Positions 11,351-22,159 of a stretch of DNA of 64,000 nt are shown here, in pieces; within the stretch, counting starts at the first letter, position 1, and every line of letters starts with the position of its first letter. Source of the DNA: Dasypus novemcinctus. Lineage: Eukaryota > Chordata > Mammalia > Cingulata > Dasypodidae. The translations under genes were made by a program, and so were the position numbers. The stretch covers positions 119,025,225 through 119,089,224 of the forward strand of contig NC_080683.1 of assembly GCF_030445035.2 (NCBI RefSeq). The letters run 5' to 3'. Below the pieces are notes generated by a model. That model ran no database searches, was not told the origin of the DNA, and saw only the letters and a list, made by a program, of their open reading frames with translations.

Positions 11351-11870
11351 ATTTTTTTTTTTTTTTTTTTTTTTGGTTTGAGAAAAGGAAAGAAATCTGG
11401 GATGATTCACACTTTGAATTCCTTGGGTGTTCTTGGAAATAATATTCTCAGAAAGTCAGAAATACTCAACTGAAACAAACAATTCAATTCATAGACCAAT
11501 TTGCAAAGTCATATGGTTTGAGGATTGGCACAAAGTTTAGTAAAATACCTCATGAATGAAACTGTTTCCTCAAAGAACCCCATCCACTTTCCTCACAGTG
11601 GAGCTCATCTGTGTCCCATGTATTGTTTCCAGTTTTATACCTATTCTTTAAAGAAAGAATAAGAAAACCATTTATTTTCAACATCATTTTAGCAGAATTC
11701 AGATAATCCTTAGAATGCTCTTTTCTTCTTAACATTTTAAGGATTCTGGGAAACCTGTTAGGACATTGGACTCCTGGAAGCAAGGGTTTGCTGTCAAAGG
11801 TTATAAAGCAGCAGCAGCTGGAAAGAATCCACAGCTGTGCCATTGTATAGGTCTGCAAAGACCTTCAAAC
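11351..11870 (-). pseudogene. Candidate retrocopy behind a T24 tract (unidentified)
   Basis: An uninterrupted run of about 24 T (11351-11374) is what a poly(A) tail of a minus-strand retrocopy would look like. The minus strand behind it carries a 102-codon frame (11858-11550). I do not recognise the protein, and there is no AATAAA close to the tail. No matching target-site duplication was found at the other end, so the right boundary is a guess. A plain poly(T) microsatellite beside unique DNA is a real alternative. Confidence 0.3.
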
Positions 11871-12094
11871 AAGGAACAAATCTAACTTGTCAGTCACGAT
11901 GCCTTGGTTGAAACAAAATGCAGGCCTGTCAAACACAGTCATTTGGGCTCCAAAATTATGCTTTGCACAACACTAAATTAGTTTTGTCAAAACATAACCA
12001 TGGCTCTCAAAACACTGTCAGAACTTTCAAAGTTCAATAAAGGAGGACAGCCTCTGTGGTGTAGGTGGACTTGGCCTTTGTCTTTATCTAATGT
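11871..12094. other. Unique non-coding DNA
   Basis: No element recognised. Confidence 0.4.
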
Positions 12095-12340
12095 CGTGTC
12101 CATAAAGCCATCCATCTGTCTATCCATCCAGCCACTCATCCAAACATTTCATTCTGCCACTCAACAAGTAGTCTTGAATTCTTAGTATGAGCCAGGCCCA
12201 GCTCTAGACTCTGGACACAAAGAGAAAAAGACACAGTCATCTTCTCAAATGTCCTACTGAGGACACAGACATGAAAAAATTGTTTTAGTCAAATAAGATG
12301 ACTGCTGTAACAGGGGGCAGCGAGAACAATGCTGCATTAG
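12095..12340 (+). mobile_element. L2 LINE 3' end fragment
   Basis: A CATC/CATT-type array (CCATCCATCTGTCTATCCATC) leads into TAGTATGAGCCAGGCCCAGC, then TCTGGACACAAAGAG and GTCATCTTCTCAAATGTCC. This is the usual order for L2 3' fragments. It is old and diverged. Confidence 0.6.
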
Positions 12341-12419
12341 ATCAGCCAACTCGAGAGACCAAACTGAAAGTGGACCATTCTTTCTAGGTACTCGTTAATA
12401 TTCCCAGAAGAAGACCTGG

Positions 12420-12771
12420 TGTCTTTGTTTGCCATTCTGCTAAGAAAACACCACACAATGGGTTGGCTTAAAGAATGGGAATTTATTGTTTCATGGTTTC
12501 AGGGGTGAGAAGGTTGCAATCCTTGGGGCTACTTGGCTTGCTTTTCTGCTTCCTGTCACACAGCGATGTCCACTCCTTTTTTTCTGCAGGGTTCCACTGA
12601 CTTCCTGTTTCTCTGGTAATTTGGAACAAGACACACACTTCTATAGTTGGCCTCACTTTCACAAAGAATAACATCTCCAAGAGATCCTACTTACATGGGG
12701 TCACCCCCATAGGAAGGTAGATCAAGACTAAGAGTATGTCTAAATTGAGGTATGTAATTCAACCGACCACA
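12420..12771 (-). mobile_element. MaLR-type solo LTR
   Basis: The element begins TGTCTTTG and ends GACCACA on the plus strand, so on its own strand it starts TGTGG and ends AAAGACA. It is flanked by the 5-bp duplication CCTGG (12415-12419 and 12772-12776), the size expected for this retrovirus-like group. ACACAATGGGTTGGCTTAAA and GGGAATTTATTG are typical of MaLR LTRs read in reverse. No internal region is present, so it is a solo LTR left by recombination. Confidence 0.82.
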
Positions 12772-13407
12772 CCTGGTGTCCTATATCACTCTGTTTTTTT
12801 CTCTTAAGATATGCATAATGAATAACACTTTCACAAGGAATACATCACCCTGGGGATACCTAAATAAGGAATTCAAGCAGGGTATTCAAAATTCCCAGCA
12901 TTAGCTGTACCAATATCTTCTCCTCTTTCAAAGAAGTATATGAAGATGCAAATGAGAGTAACAATATTGTATGATAACCTAAACTTGGTCTAACATATTT
13001 GAAGAACCATATTTTGAAAACTCAATACCTAATTACAACTTAGGCATGGTGGACCTCAACCAGACAGTGAAGTCTATGTTTCAAGTCCTTGCATTTGATA
13101 GAGACTTGTTGAAAAACTTACCAAAGATATCCTGAAGGAGTTTACACTCTTCAAAGTTAAGATAGCTGTTTTTTATTTTAAGGTAGCTCTTCAATGACCA
13201 ATTACAGTCAATAAATTTGGATATAATGTCTTATTAATGACCCTGGGTCTCATCAGCCAACTGAGGTGTGATAACCAGAACTGTCCTCCCACTTTCCCAA
13301 CAATGAGGGTGAGAAGGTCTAGTGGGGCTCAGCTTTTACTTCTTGCTGGGGAAATACCCTCTCGGCCACACCTACTTTAGCAGAGGTGCAGAGCGAAATT
13401 CAGAAGG
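12772..13407. other. Unique non-coding DNA
   Basis: Lies between two MaLR LTRs in the same orientation. I see no MaLR internal sequence here, so the two LTRs probably do not belong to one provirus. Confidence 0.4.
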
Positions 13408-13803
13408 TGTCTTAGCTTTCCAGAGTTGCTGTTACAAATATGACACAATGGGTGTGCTTAAACAACAGGAATTTATTGGCTCATGGTTTTGTGGTTAGCA
13501 GAAGTCCAAAATCAAGGAAGCAGAGCTTTCTCCCTAAAGTCTGCAACCCTCTCGTGCTGGCCAGTCTTGGGCTTCCTTGGCTTACCTTTGTGTCTCTCCT
13601 CTCTCTTCCAGTTCCCGCTGACTTCTAGCTTTGGTGGCCTCTGAGTCCTCTTTAGTAAGGCCTCCAGTCGTCTGGATTCCGACCCATACTGCTTCAGTTG
13701 GCCACACTTGGACGAAAGATAACATCCTCAAGAGGTCCTCCCCACCCCCTCACTCCCATAGGAATGCAGAGTAAGAGTCAGAATACGTGTTGTTGGGTCC
13801 GTA
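13408..13803 (-). mobile_element. MaLR-type LTR
   Basis: It starts TGTCTTAGCTTTCC on the plus strand and continues ACACAATGGGTGTGC, AACAACAGGAATTTATTGGC and AGAAGTCCAAAATCAAGG, the reverse of the MaLR LTR 3' part. The right boundary near 13803 is approximate and no duplication was found. It is related to the LTR at 12420-12771 but longer. Confidence 0.72.
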
Positions 13804-15540
13804 AAGCGAGCCTGCTGTTCTGACAGCAAGTCTCTGGAAGACCTTTGAGTTCTGACCGAACATGTCAAGAGGATGCAGCTGAGTAGTTTACCCACTGGGC
13901 CAGAGGTGGCCATAGTTGGGGTGGGCACTGCTTATTCTGGGGTCTGTAGGCTGAGGTGACAACACGATTTGAGGGTCTGCTGGACAAATCATCATTCCTT
14001 TTATGTTATGGGATGAAAGACAGAATTAGTCATTGCAAAGCAAATTTAGAATTTTCAATGTTTCTCTTTGCACAATCCAGTCAATAACCATCAAAGGACG
14101 TGACTCTTTTCAGCCATTTAGACTGAAAATTAAAGACGCCAGATCAGTGGTGACTCGGTCCATTCCTTCTAGTCCCTGAGATGCCACTGATATTTATGCC
14201 AAACACATAAACATGCTATATGGACTAACTTGAAGGCAGGCAATGAATTTAACCTACACCTCTGAAAACTGAGTTTTCGCTGACCTCTGTCTGATGTTGA
14301 GATCGCAGGGGAGTGCACGGCAGCTTGGAGCAGGGCTGTCCACGGGGCTGCGCAAGGAGGAGTCTGTCCCCTTCCCCAAAGGCATTCCTGAGCCCCCACA
14401 TGATCCTGACGCTGCAGTGCTCTTGTCCCCCAAACACCTGCTTGGCTACTTTCAGCTTAGAAGTTCACCATTGGAATTTACTCAATTAACTTAAACATAT
14501 TTTTTCTGTTAAAAGGTACCCCATCAACTGGACCTTCTTGGTCATTTAAGCTTATCTCCTTCTGAGTCAGTCCCCAGCCTCCTTCCATCAACACATGGTG
14601 GGCACCTGCCTCCCCATTTGTCCTGGGGGGCCCAGGGAAGACAGACATCTGGGCAGGCCTGCCAGGGCGGCTGGCACAGGTTGCTGGGAAGGGCCTTGGC
14701 TCTGAGACAGGGAGGAAGCACCAGCGTTGCCCAGTCCCTGGACCCCAGAGCCCTAGCTGGGGAGCCCGGCTCCCTGGCACCCTCCTTCACCTGGGGGATC
14801 TCTGTTTCCTGCCTTATCTGGTGCCCAGGGAGGTGCCTGCTCCTCAGAGGTGACTCTCCTGCCTCCTTCCTAGTCCTTCTCTCACCCACCTCATGAAGAC
14901 TTCCCCAGATAGACCCTGGCTCTGCGGTGGGCACTCCTGGCGTCACCCCACAGCCTGGCAGATGGGTTCCTGCCCTCTGGGTTAGGATACCCCGGTGTCG
15001 TCTGAACCAGCCTGGCTGCCTCCCCTTCGCCGTTTCCCGTCCCGTGGATTGGCCTCTGCGTTGGCTCCTGCATTGCCCGCTCCTCCTGGGCCTCCCTCTG
15101 CTCGCTGGTGCTGCTGGCCAGCTCGCCTCCTCCACCTCCACCTCCGCCTCCGCCTGGCCTTCCAGCACAGTGGAAATTACTGCTGACTGTGAGCACCTTC
15201 GCGTGAATTTGACCCATTGTTGGCAGCTGCTCTTGGAAGCAGGGAAAAGAGGACCTTCTTAGGTGAAGCAGGGAGAAAGCAGAAGACTCCTTCTGCAGGA
15301 GAGTGGAAGGGCAGCCGAAGGGTGGAAGGGCGGTCGATGTGAAAGGCACACGGGACCACCGGCCTCCTTGTGTCCAGTGCTGCTTGCTCCAAACTCTCCA
15401 GTTCCTACCCCGCACTGTTTATCTTCCTCCTCACACCTTCCCTTCAGTCATCATTTCTTTCATTCAGCCAGTTTGCCTTGGTAGCCCTTCTGTGCTGGGG
15501 ATGCCAATAGCGAGCAGCAGAACTTTCTAGCTGGCAGGAA
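13804..15540. other. Unique non-coding DNA, GC-rich in the second half
   Basis: A 208-codon minus-strand frame (15168-14542) runs through GC-rich DNA here and has no domain I recognise. Composition explains its length. A (CCTCCA/CCTCCG)n tract lies inside. Confidence 0.4.
15126..15156. repeat. Short (CCTCCA/CCGCCT)n repeat
   Basis: Units CCTCCTCCACCT, CCACCTCCG and CCTCCGCCTGG follow in sequence. Read on the minus strand this gives a glycine run in a chance frame. Confidence 0.75.
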
Positions 15541-15810
15541 AGGGAGAAACTGAGAACTGAACTCCTAGGCAAAAAGAAACCAGAAACTGATGATTTGGAA
15601 AATTTTGAGCTTCTAGAAAGTGAGTCCCTGGACACTAGTGCTCCAGGTGAGGAACCAGTCAGGCTCTCCAGAAGGGAGAAATTGGAGGGAAAACGGGTTC
15701 TGGGTCCCAAACTATGCTGAACCGCAGCAGGGCAAACTCCACTGGATTTCAGGTCTGAGAGTCTCTACAGACCCACGCTTTGTTGTGGCAGCCCCGCGCC
15801 TTCCTAGTAC
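15541..15810 (+). mobile_element. MaLR internal-region fragment
   Basis: AAAAAGAAACCAGAAACTGA, GAAAATTTTGAGCTTCTAG and AGTGCTCCAGGTGAGG match, in order, the internal region of the MaLR provirus at 29095-29185 (AAAGAAACCAGAACTTGATG, AAAATTCTGAGCTTCTAGC, AGTGCTCCATGTGAGG). Further right, CTTTGTTGTGGCAGCCCC resembles the end of a MaLR LTR. It is a broken, non-coding piece. Confidence 0.7.
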
Positions 15811-17772
15811 TGTCCCTGACACTCAGGTAAAGGCGCCGCCCTCTCCAAGCGCTGGGGTGGCAGTGTCTTCCTGAACAAAAGGGGCAGATGACCCAGCGGC
15901 TCCAAGCACAGGGGCAGAGCCACCCTTTCCACACACACGGTGGACCTGCTGCCTTGGCCCGAGGAGAGCTCTTCATTTCAGACCTTGGCTTCCACAGTCT
16001 GCCCTTGAAGCCATTTTTTTTTTAATTTGAAAAGTCGTGAGTTTACAAAACAATCATTCACACCACTCAGGATTCCCATACATCACCCCACCACCACCCT
16101 CTTACATTGTTGTGACACATTTATTACAAGTGATGACAGAACATCATCATAACGTTACTGTTATCTATAGTCCACAGCTTATATTTCGTGTAGTTTTCCC
16201 ACAGACCATCCTATTATTAATGGCATGTAATAATATTGTTTATTTGTATAGTTCTTGAGAGAATGTTCTCAGATTTGTCCTGTTAACTACAGACCATTAT
16301 TCACCATGGAGTTTGCTTTGTTATAGAGCGCCCTGCCTTGTACAATCCATCCAAACGGTACACTCAGGGGCTCTCAGTTTTATCACAGAGTTGTGCTGTC
16401 ATCAGCTCAGTCCATTTCAGAATGTTTTCATTATCCAAAAGGAAACATCCCGTACCCCCTTAAGCCCCCCATTATCGACCCTTAGCATTGATGCAGCACC
16501 TTCTCTGCCATTATATAATCTATACATTACATTAGTTATATATTTCCCACGTACCTCCATATGTTAACCTTGTAATAGAGGAACATTCTTGTATTTGTAC
16601 CATTAACCTCAATCATCATTCACCAATGCAATCACAATATTATATACTCCTTAGATTATCCTTTGCTTTCTTTCAACTGTGTTAACTATCCCTTTCAGCC
16701 ACAACCACAGTTATAAATCAGCAGTGTTGATTTTACTCACTCTAATGAGTTACCATCAACTCTATCCATTTCCACACTTTCACAGTCCCCCTTTTTAAAC
16801 AATCTACACATTCAGCATCAGTTCCCCCTTCTTAACCCATATTCTATCTCCTGGTAACCTATACTCTTTAGTTTAACTTCATGAGTTCACGCTTCTTATT
16901 TAGTTCCTATTAGTGAGACCGTACAATATTTGTCCTTTTGTGTCTGGTTTATTTCACTCAACAAAAAAGTTCTCAAATTTCATTCATGTTGTCATATGCA
17001 TCCCAAGTTCATTTCTTCTTACAGCTAAATAGTGTTCCATTGTATATATTGATATACCGCATTTTGCTTATCTACTCATCTGTAGATGGACACCTGGGTT
17101 GTTTCCATCTTCAGTAATTGTAAATAAGGCTGCTATAAACATAGGTGTGTAAATGTCTGTTCGCATCCTTGCTTTCAGTTCTTCTGGATATACTCCTAAT
17201 AGAGGGATTGCCAGACCATATGGCAGTTCTTATTTAGCTTTTCTGAGGAACCACCAAATAGTCCTCCACAGAAGTGGCATCATTTCGCATTCCCACCAAC
17301 AGCGAAAGAATGTTCTCATTTCTCCATATTCACTCCAGCACTTGTAGTTTTCTGTTTTTTATTTTTTATTTTTTTTAAATACTGGCCATTCTGTAAGGTG
17401 TGAAATAATATCTCATTGTAGTTTTGGTCTGCATTTACCTAATACCTAGTGATGTTGAGTGTCTCTTCATGTGCTCTTTAGCCATTTGTACTTCTTATTT
17501 GGAAAAATTTCTGTTCCAATCTTTTGCTCATTTTAAAAGTTACATTGTTTTTTTTTATCATTGAGTTGTACGGTCTCTTTATATAACATGGAGATCAAAC
17601 CCTTATAGGGTATGTGGTTTCTGAAATACTTCTTCTAATGAGTAGGCTGCCTTTTCATCTCACTAACAAAGTCATTTGAAGCATCAAAGTGTTTAATTTT
17701 AACATTTACCTGTTTTTTCTTTCATTGCTTGTGCTTTGGATGTAAGGTTTAAAAATACTTCACCTACCACAA

Positions 17773-17862
17773 TTTTTTTTTTAAAGGAGGTACCAGGGAA
17801 TGATCCTGGGACATTGTCCATGGGAAGCAGGCACTCAACCAACCGAGCTACCCCTGCTCCCC
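17773..17862 (-). mobile_element. Short tRNA-derived SINE inside the L1
   Basis: A T-run followed by AAAGGAGGTACCAGGG, ATGATCCTGGG and GCACTCAACCAACCGAGCTA. The minus strand therefore reads a tRNA-like head with box A (TAGCTCGGTTGG) and a box B-like region, then a short A-rich tail. It is a head-only form of the DAS-related SINEs. Confidence 0.8.
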
Positions 17863-19158
17863 AAGACCTTGAAAATATTTCCCTACATTTTCTTCTAGGA
17901 GTTTTATGGTTCTAGCTTTTATATTTCAGCCCGTGATCTGTCTTGAGTTAATTTTTGTATAAAGTGTGAGATAGGGGTCCTTCTTTCTTTTAGCTATGGA
18001 TATTTGGCTCTTCCAGCATCATTTATTGAATAGACTGTTATGACCCAGCTGGGTGGGTATGATAAATGTAGTAAAAAATCACTTGGTGGCCATAGATGTG
18101 AGGGTCTATCTCTGAATTCTTATTTCAGTTCCATTAGTCAGTATGTCTAATTTTATGCCAGTCCCATGCTGTTTTTACCACCGTAGCCAGGTAATATGCT
18201 TTAAAGTCAGGAAGTGAGAGTCATCCAACCTCATTCTTCTTTTTTAAAGATACTTTTGGCTAGTCTGGGCCTCTTACCCTTCCAGATAAACTTGATAATT
18301 GGCATTTCCGTTTCTGTAAAAAAAAGCCATTGGGATTTTTATTGAGATTACTTTGAATCTGTAAATCAGTTTAGGTAGAATTGACATCTTAATGATAATA
18401 GTCTTCTAATTCATGAACACAGCACATCATTCCATTTATTTAGGTCTTCTTTGGTTTCTTTTAGCAATGTTTTGTTGTTTTTGGAATATAGGTCCTTTTT
18501 GTCTTTGGCTAAGTTTATTCCTTAATATTTGATCATTTTAGTTGCTAGTCTAAGTGAAGTTTTTTTCAGACTTCCTCCTCAGATTGCTCTTTAGTAGTGT
18601 ATAGAAATGCTACTGATTTATGCATATTAATCTTTTATCCTGCCACTTTGCTGAACTTGTCTATTAGTTCTTGAACTTTATTGTGGATTTTTCAGGATCT
18701 TCTAGGTATAGGATCATATCATAAATGAATAGCAAAAGTTTTACTTCTTCTTTTCCTATTTGGGTGCTTCTTATTTCTTTTCTTACCTGATTGTTCTAGC
18801 TAGAACTTTTAGCACAGTATTGAATAACAGTGACAGTGGACACTCGTGTCTTTTCCTGAGCTCTGTGGGACAGCTTTCAGTTTTTATCCATTGAGTACAA
18901 TGTTAGCTGTGGGTTTTTCATATATAGGCACTTTACCATGTTGAGAAAGTTTCCTTCTCTTCCTATCTTTTGGAGGGTTTTTATCAAGAAACAGTATATT
19001 TTGTCAAATGTCTTTTCTGCATCAATTGAGATCACCATGTGATTTTCAATTTATTATTGTGGTGCATTTCCCTACTTGATTTTCTTGTGTTAAACTACCC
19101 TTGCACACCTGGGTTAAAATGTACTTCATCATGGTGTATAAATCTTTAATGTGCTTTT

Positions 19159-19338
19159 TTAAAAAAAATGTAGTTTATAAGTTTATTTCTGAGTTGCAAA
19201 CATTATTTCCCCTTCCCCATGTTTTTAGAATTTCCTGTATTCCTCCATTCAATCTTGGCTGCCACAACCAGACAGAAAATGTGAAGATCTTCTTTTTCTT
19301 ACATCTGTAGTAGGAACCTTAGCAACAGACATTAACTA
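19159..19338 (-). pseudogene. Small poly(A) retrocopy inside the L1, source unidentified
   Basis: About 180 bp interrupt the L1 and are flanked by the 13-bp duplication TTAATGTGCTTTT (19146-19158 and 19339-19351). Read on the minus strand the insert ends in CAGAAATAAACTTATAAAC and, about 20 bases later, A residues that merge with the duplication. That is a polyadenylation signal at the normal distance from an RNA 3' end. This points to a 5'-truncated copy of an mRNA 3' end. I cannot name the source gene. Confidence 0.6.
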
Positions 19339-19602
19339 TTAATGTGCTTTTGTATTCAGTTAGCAAGTACTTTGGTGAGGATTTTTGCATCTATATTCAT
19401 TAGAGAAATTGGTCTGTAATTTTCTTTCCTCATAGTACCTTTTTGGCTTTGGTATTAGGGTGATGTTGGCTTCATAGAATGAGTTTGGTAGTATTCCCTC
19501 CTGTTCAATTTTTTGGAAGAGTTTAAGCAAAATTGGTATTAAATCTTTGAATGATTGGTAGAATTCACCTGTGAAGTCATCTGGTCCTGGGTTGAAGTCA
19601 TT

Positions 19603-19742
19603 CTTGCATTCAGAGAACAGAAGGCACCAAATCCAAGAGGCAAAGGGGAGAATTAAATGGTTCTGGGATGGGCTGGGACCTGGGAAGAGGATATCATAGG
19701 CATGGTAATCGTTCTCTTCTTTGTCCTACAAGAAATTATTTA
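19603..19742. other. Unique spacer
   Basis: A short stretch between the L1 and the SINE pair. It probably represents the original target-site neighbourhood. Confidence 0.4.
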
Positions 19743-19848
19743 TCTATCTATCTATCTATTTATTTATTTAAGGAGGTACTGGGGAATGAATCCAGGACCT
19801 CATACGTGGGCAGAAGGTGCTCAACCACTGAGCTGCATCCACTCCCCA
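19743..19848 (-). mobile_element. Short tRNA-derived SINE (first of a pair)
   Basis: A TATC/TTTA tail region (19741-19771) is followed by AAGGAGGTACTGGGGAATGA, ACCTCATACGTGGG and CTCAACCACTGAGCTGCATC. On the minus strand this is a head-only tRNA-type SINE with an A-rich tail. It is directly followed by a second copy in the same orientation. Confidence 0.8.
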
Positions 19849-19864
19849 GTGGGAGTTGGCTTTT

Positions 19865-19960
19865 TCATTTGTTTGTTTTTAGGGGGTACCAGGTATTGAA
19901 CCTGGGACCTCATACTTGGGAAGCAGGCACTCAACCACTTGAGCTATATCCACTCCCCAG
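19865..19960 (-). mobile_element. Short tRNA-derived SINE (second of a pair)
   Basis: AGGGGGTACCAGGTATTGAA, ACCTCATACTTGGGAAGC and CTCAACCACTTGAGCTATAT give the same tRNA-like head as the first unit. The pair as a whole is flanked by AGAAATTATTTA (about 19731-19742) and AGAAGCTATTTA (about 19960-19971), suggesting that both units entered together or one landed in the tail of the other. Confidence 0.8.
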
Positions 19961-20003
19961 AAGCTATTTATTTTTGCATAATTATTTATCCCAACTTAAT
20001 GGC

Positions 20004-21132
20004 TGTGAAGGTTAATTTTATGTGTCAATTTGGCTAGGCTATGGTGTCTAGTTGGTTGTCAAACATTAGATGTTGTTGTGAAGTTATTTTGTAGATATGA
20101 GTAACTTTATGTACAGGAGTTCACCCTCCATAATGTGGATTGGCCTCATTCAATTAGTTGAAAGTCCCTAGAGCAAAGAACTGAGGTTTCCTAGAGAAGA
20201 AAATCTGCCTCAAGTGTACACTTTCTCCTCCACTTGAAGTTTCCTACATGCCAGGGTCTCCCCTACAAATTTTGGACTAAAGATTACAATATTAACTCTT
20301 ACCTGAAATGCCAGTCCCCACAATCATATGAGCCAATTCTGTAAAATAAATAGATGAACAAATAAGTATGTCTCTTAATACAGTTGTTACTCATTATTTA
20401 CAGATGCCATAGTTGTAAATTTGCCTACATGCCAAAATTCATTTGTAATCCCAAAATCCATACTCACAGAGCCTTCACAGTCATTCACTGACATGCACAG
20501 AGCAGTGAAAAATTTGAGTCATCCAATGAGCATGTTCCCTGCTTGCTTAGGATGAACAAGGCAACACTCTGCCTTCTTGTTTTGGCTCACAGGCTGTAAA
20601 CGAGTGCCTTTTCCAGGCTGTAATTTAGTGCCAAATTTTTCATATTTTTGTGCTTTTTCTTGGTGATTTTGCTGTTTTAAAAGGCTCTCAAAGGTAGTTC
20701 TGAAGTGCTGTCTAGTGTTCCTAAGTGCAAGAAGGCTCTGATATGCCTTACAGGGAAAACGCGTGTGTTAGGAGAGCTTCATTCAGACATGGCTTATAGG
20801 CTATGAAATCAGTGTTAGTGAATCAACAATTTATGCTAAATAAGGTGTCTTTAAACAGAAACAGATGTAAAACAAGGTCTGTGTTGACAGTTTGATGAAA
20901 ATGTGACCAGAATCTGTCAGGAGCTCAACCCCATATTACCCCTAAGAGCAGTGATTCAGTATTCCTTAAATCAGGGTTCATGCCTACTTTATCAAACACA
21001 ACTACAGCTCATAATGAGAATCAATTGTGTGTGCATGTGCATGTGTGTGTGTTTATATAGAAATATACATATTATATAAATATAATAGCTATATTGCCTC
21101 TTGGTTCTGTTTCTCTGGAGAACCCTGACTTT
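20004..21132 (+). mobile_element. MLT2-like ERVL LTR, split by a DNA transposon
   Basis: TGTGAAGGTTAATTTTATGT and GTCAATTTGGCTAGGCTATG open the element. CATAATGTGGATTGGCCTCA, GAGCCAATTCTGTAAAATAA and CTTAATA follow. After a 647-bp DNA transposon the LTR resumes with a TG/TA-rich stretch and ends TTGGTTCTGTTTCTCTGGAG and AACCCTGAC. That is the usual MLT2 order. The copy at 52401-52791 is the same family without the interruption. Confidence 0.8.
20381..21027. mobile_element. Tigger-like (Tc1/mariner, pogo group) DNA transposon, internally deleted
   Basis: The left end CAGTTGTTACTCATTATTTA and the right end TAATGAGAATCAATTG are imperfect inverted repeats, and the left end follows a TA. The interior includes GGTGATTTTGCTGTTTTAAA, GTGCAAGAAGGCTCTGATAT and GTGTCTTTAAACAGAAACAG. 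It has no transposase frame and is a non-autonomous remnant. It lies inside an MLT2-like LTR and shares its interior with 61640-62080. Confidence 0.75.
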
Positions 21133-21600
21133 AAGTGAGTTAAAGCAATACACATTTAGTATCTCACAGTTTCTGAGGGTCAGGATTACAGGAGCCTCTT
21201 AGCTGGGAGGTTCTTGCTTATGGTCTCCAATGAGGTTGCAGTCAAGATGTCATTAGCCAGGGCCGCCATCATGTGAAGTCTTGATTGGGGCCAAGGGTCT
21301 CCTTCCAAGGTGACTCACTCACATCTTTGGCAAGTTGACGCTGATTGCTGGTGGGAGGTCTCAGCTCCTCTGCACGTGGACCTCTTCATGGTGCTGCTTG
21401 AATCTCTTCATGCCATCTCAGCTGCCTTTCTCCAGTGCAAGTGGTTCCAGGGAGGAGGTCAACAAGCTCTCCTTTCTAAAACCTAGCCTTAGAAGGGCCA
21501 TCACATTACCATCACATGTTATTTGTTAGAGAGAGTCTTTACATTCTGGCTACATTCAAAGGAAGAAAATTAGGTGCCATCTTTTGACAGAGGTAGTGTT
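21133..21600 (-). mobile_element. LTR-like old interspersed repeat
   Basis: GAGTTAAAGCAATACACATT, AGTATCTCACAGTTTCTGAG, AATGAGGTTGCAGTCAAGAT and CAAGGTGACTCACTCACATC follow in an order known from a widespread ancient LTR-type repeat of placental mammals. I cannot assign the subfamily with confidence. No coding sequence. Confidence 0.55.
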
Positions 21601-21629
21601 AAAGAATTTTGAACATATTTTTAAACCAC

Positions 21630-22100
21630 TAAACCATCAAAGGCTTTTAAGCAGGAATGGGGACATCATCAGATTTGTTTCTCAAAACACTCTAAATGGG
21701 CCATTCTGAAAGAGGATGCCTTGCTAATAGAGAGTACAGGGGTCCAGGAGGGGAGATGCTGGTCCTGGGGGTCATAACGCTGGAACTGAAGGCTTCAAGA
21801 TGCATTTAGAGATCAATTGGATTTGGAAGTTGCAGGAGAGGGAGTATTATAGACTCCTAGGTTTTTAGTTTGCCGAGATAGCTGCTGTGATGTTGGGTAG
21901 CATATAGAACACTGGGAGAATACTGGATTTTGGTCTATGGGAAACAGTGGGTATAATCATGGGTTTTATTTAAGTCATATTAAGTTTGAAGTGTCTTGGA
22001 AATATCCAAATGCAATAATCAAGTAGTTCCTCAGTTTAATAGTCTGGAACTCAGAAAAGAATTCTAAGCTGGAGATATAAATTAGTGAATTGTCCATGCA
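21630..22100 (+). mobile_element. L2 LINE fragment
   Basis: GGCTTTTAAGCAGGAATGGG, TCATCAGATTTGTTTCTCAA, CATATTAAGTTTGAAGTGTC, AACTCAGAAAAGAATTCTAA and GGAGATATAAATTAGTGAAT occur in the order seen in the 3' part of mammalian L2. It is highly diverged and non-coding. Confidence 0.6.
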
Positions 22101-22159
22101 TAGATAGGAATGAAACCTCTGGGTTCAGGGAGATCTCTCAGAGAAAGAATAATATGGAG

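Larger units (their letters stand above)
16005..19602 (-). mobile_element. 5'-truncated L1 LINE with target-site duplication
   Basis: TTGAAGCCATT (16005-16015) and TTGAAGTCATT (19592-19602) form an 11-bp duplication with one mismatch. Between them the plus strand is an L1 read backwards: a T-run (the A-tail), an AT-rich 3' UTR (about 16025-16700), then sequence matching the 3' half of ORF2, such as GTTCCATTGTATATATTGAT, CACCTGGGTTGTTTCCATC, CTTGAATTAATTTTTGTATA-like words, ATCAATTGAGATCACCATGTG and ATCTGGTCCTGG at the truncated end. Reading frames are broken by many stops, so it is dead. A SINE and a small retrocopy sit inside. Confidence 0.9.

Noticed and set aside
12420..13803. One MaLR provirus made of the LTRs at 12420 and 13408
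   Set aside because: The LTRs differ in length and sequence, the first has its own 5-bp duplication on both sides, and the DNA between lacks MaLR internal sequence.
14542..15168. 208-codon minus-strand open frame
   Set aside because: GC-rich composition lowers stop frequency; it includes a glycine run from a CCTCCG repeat and no known domain.
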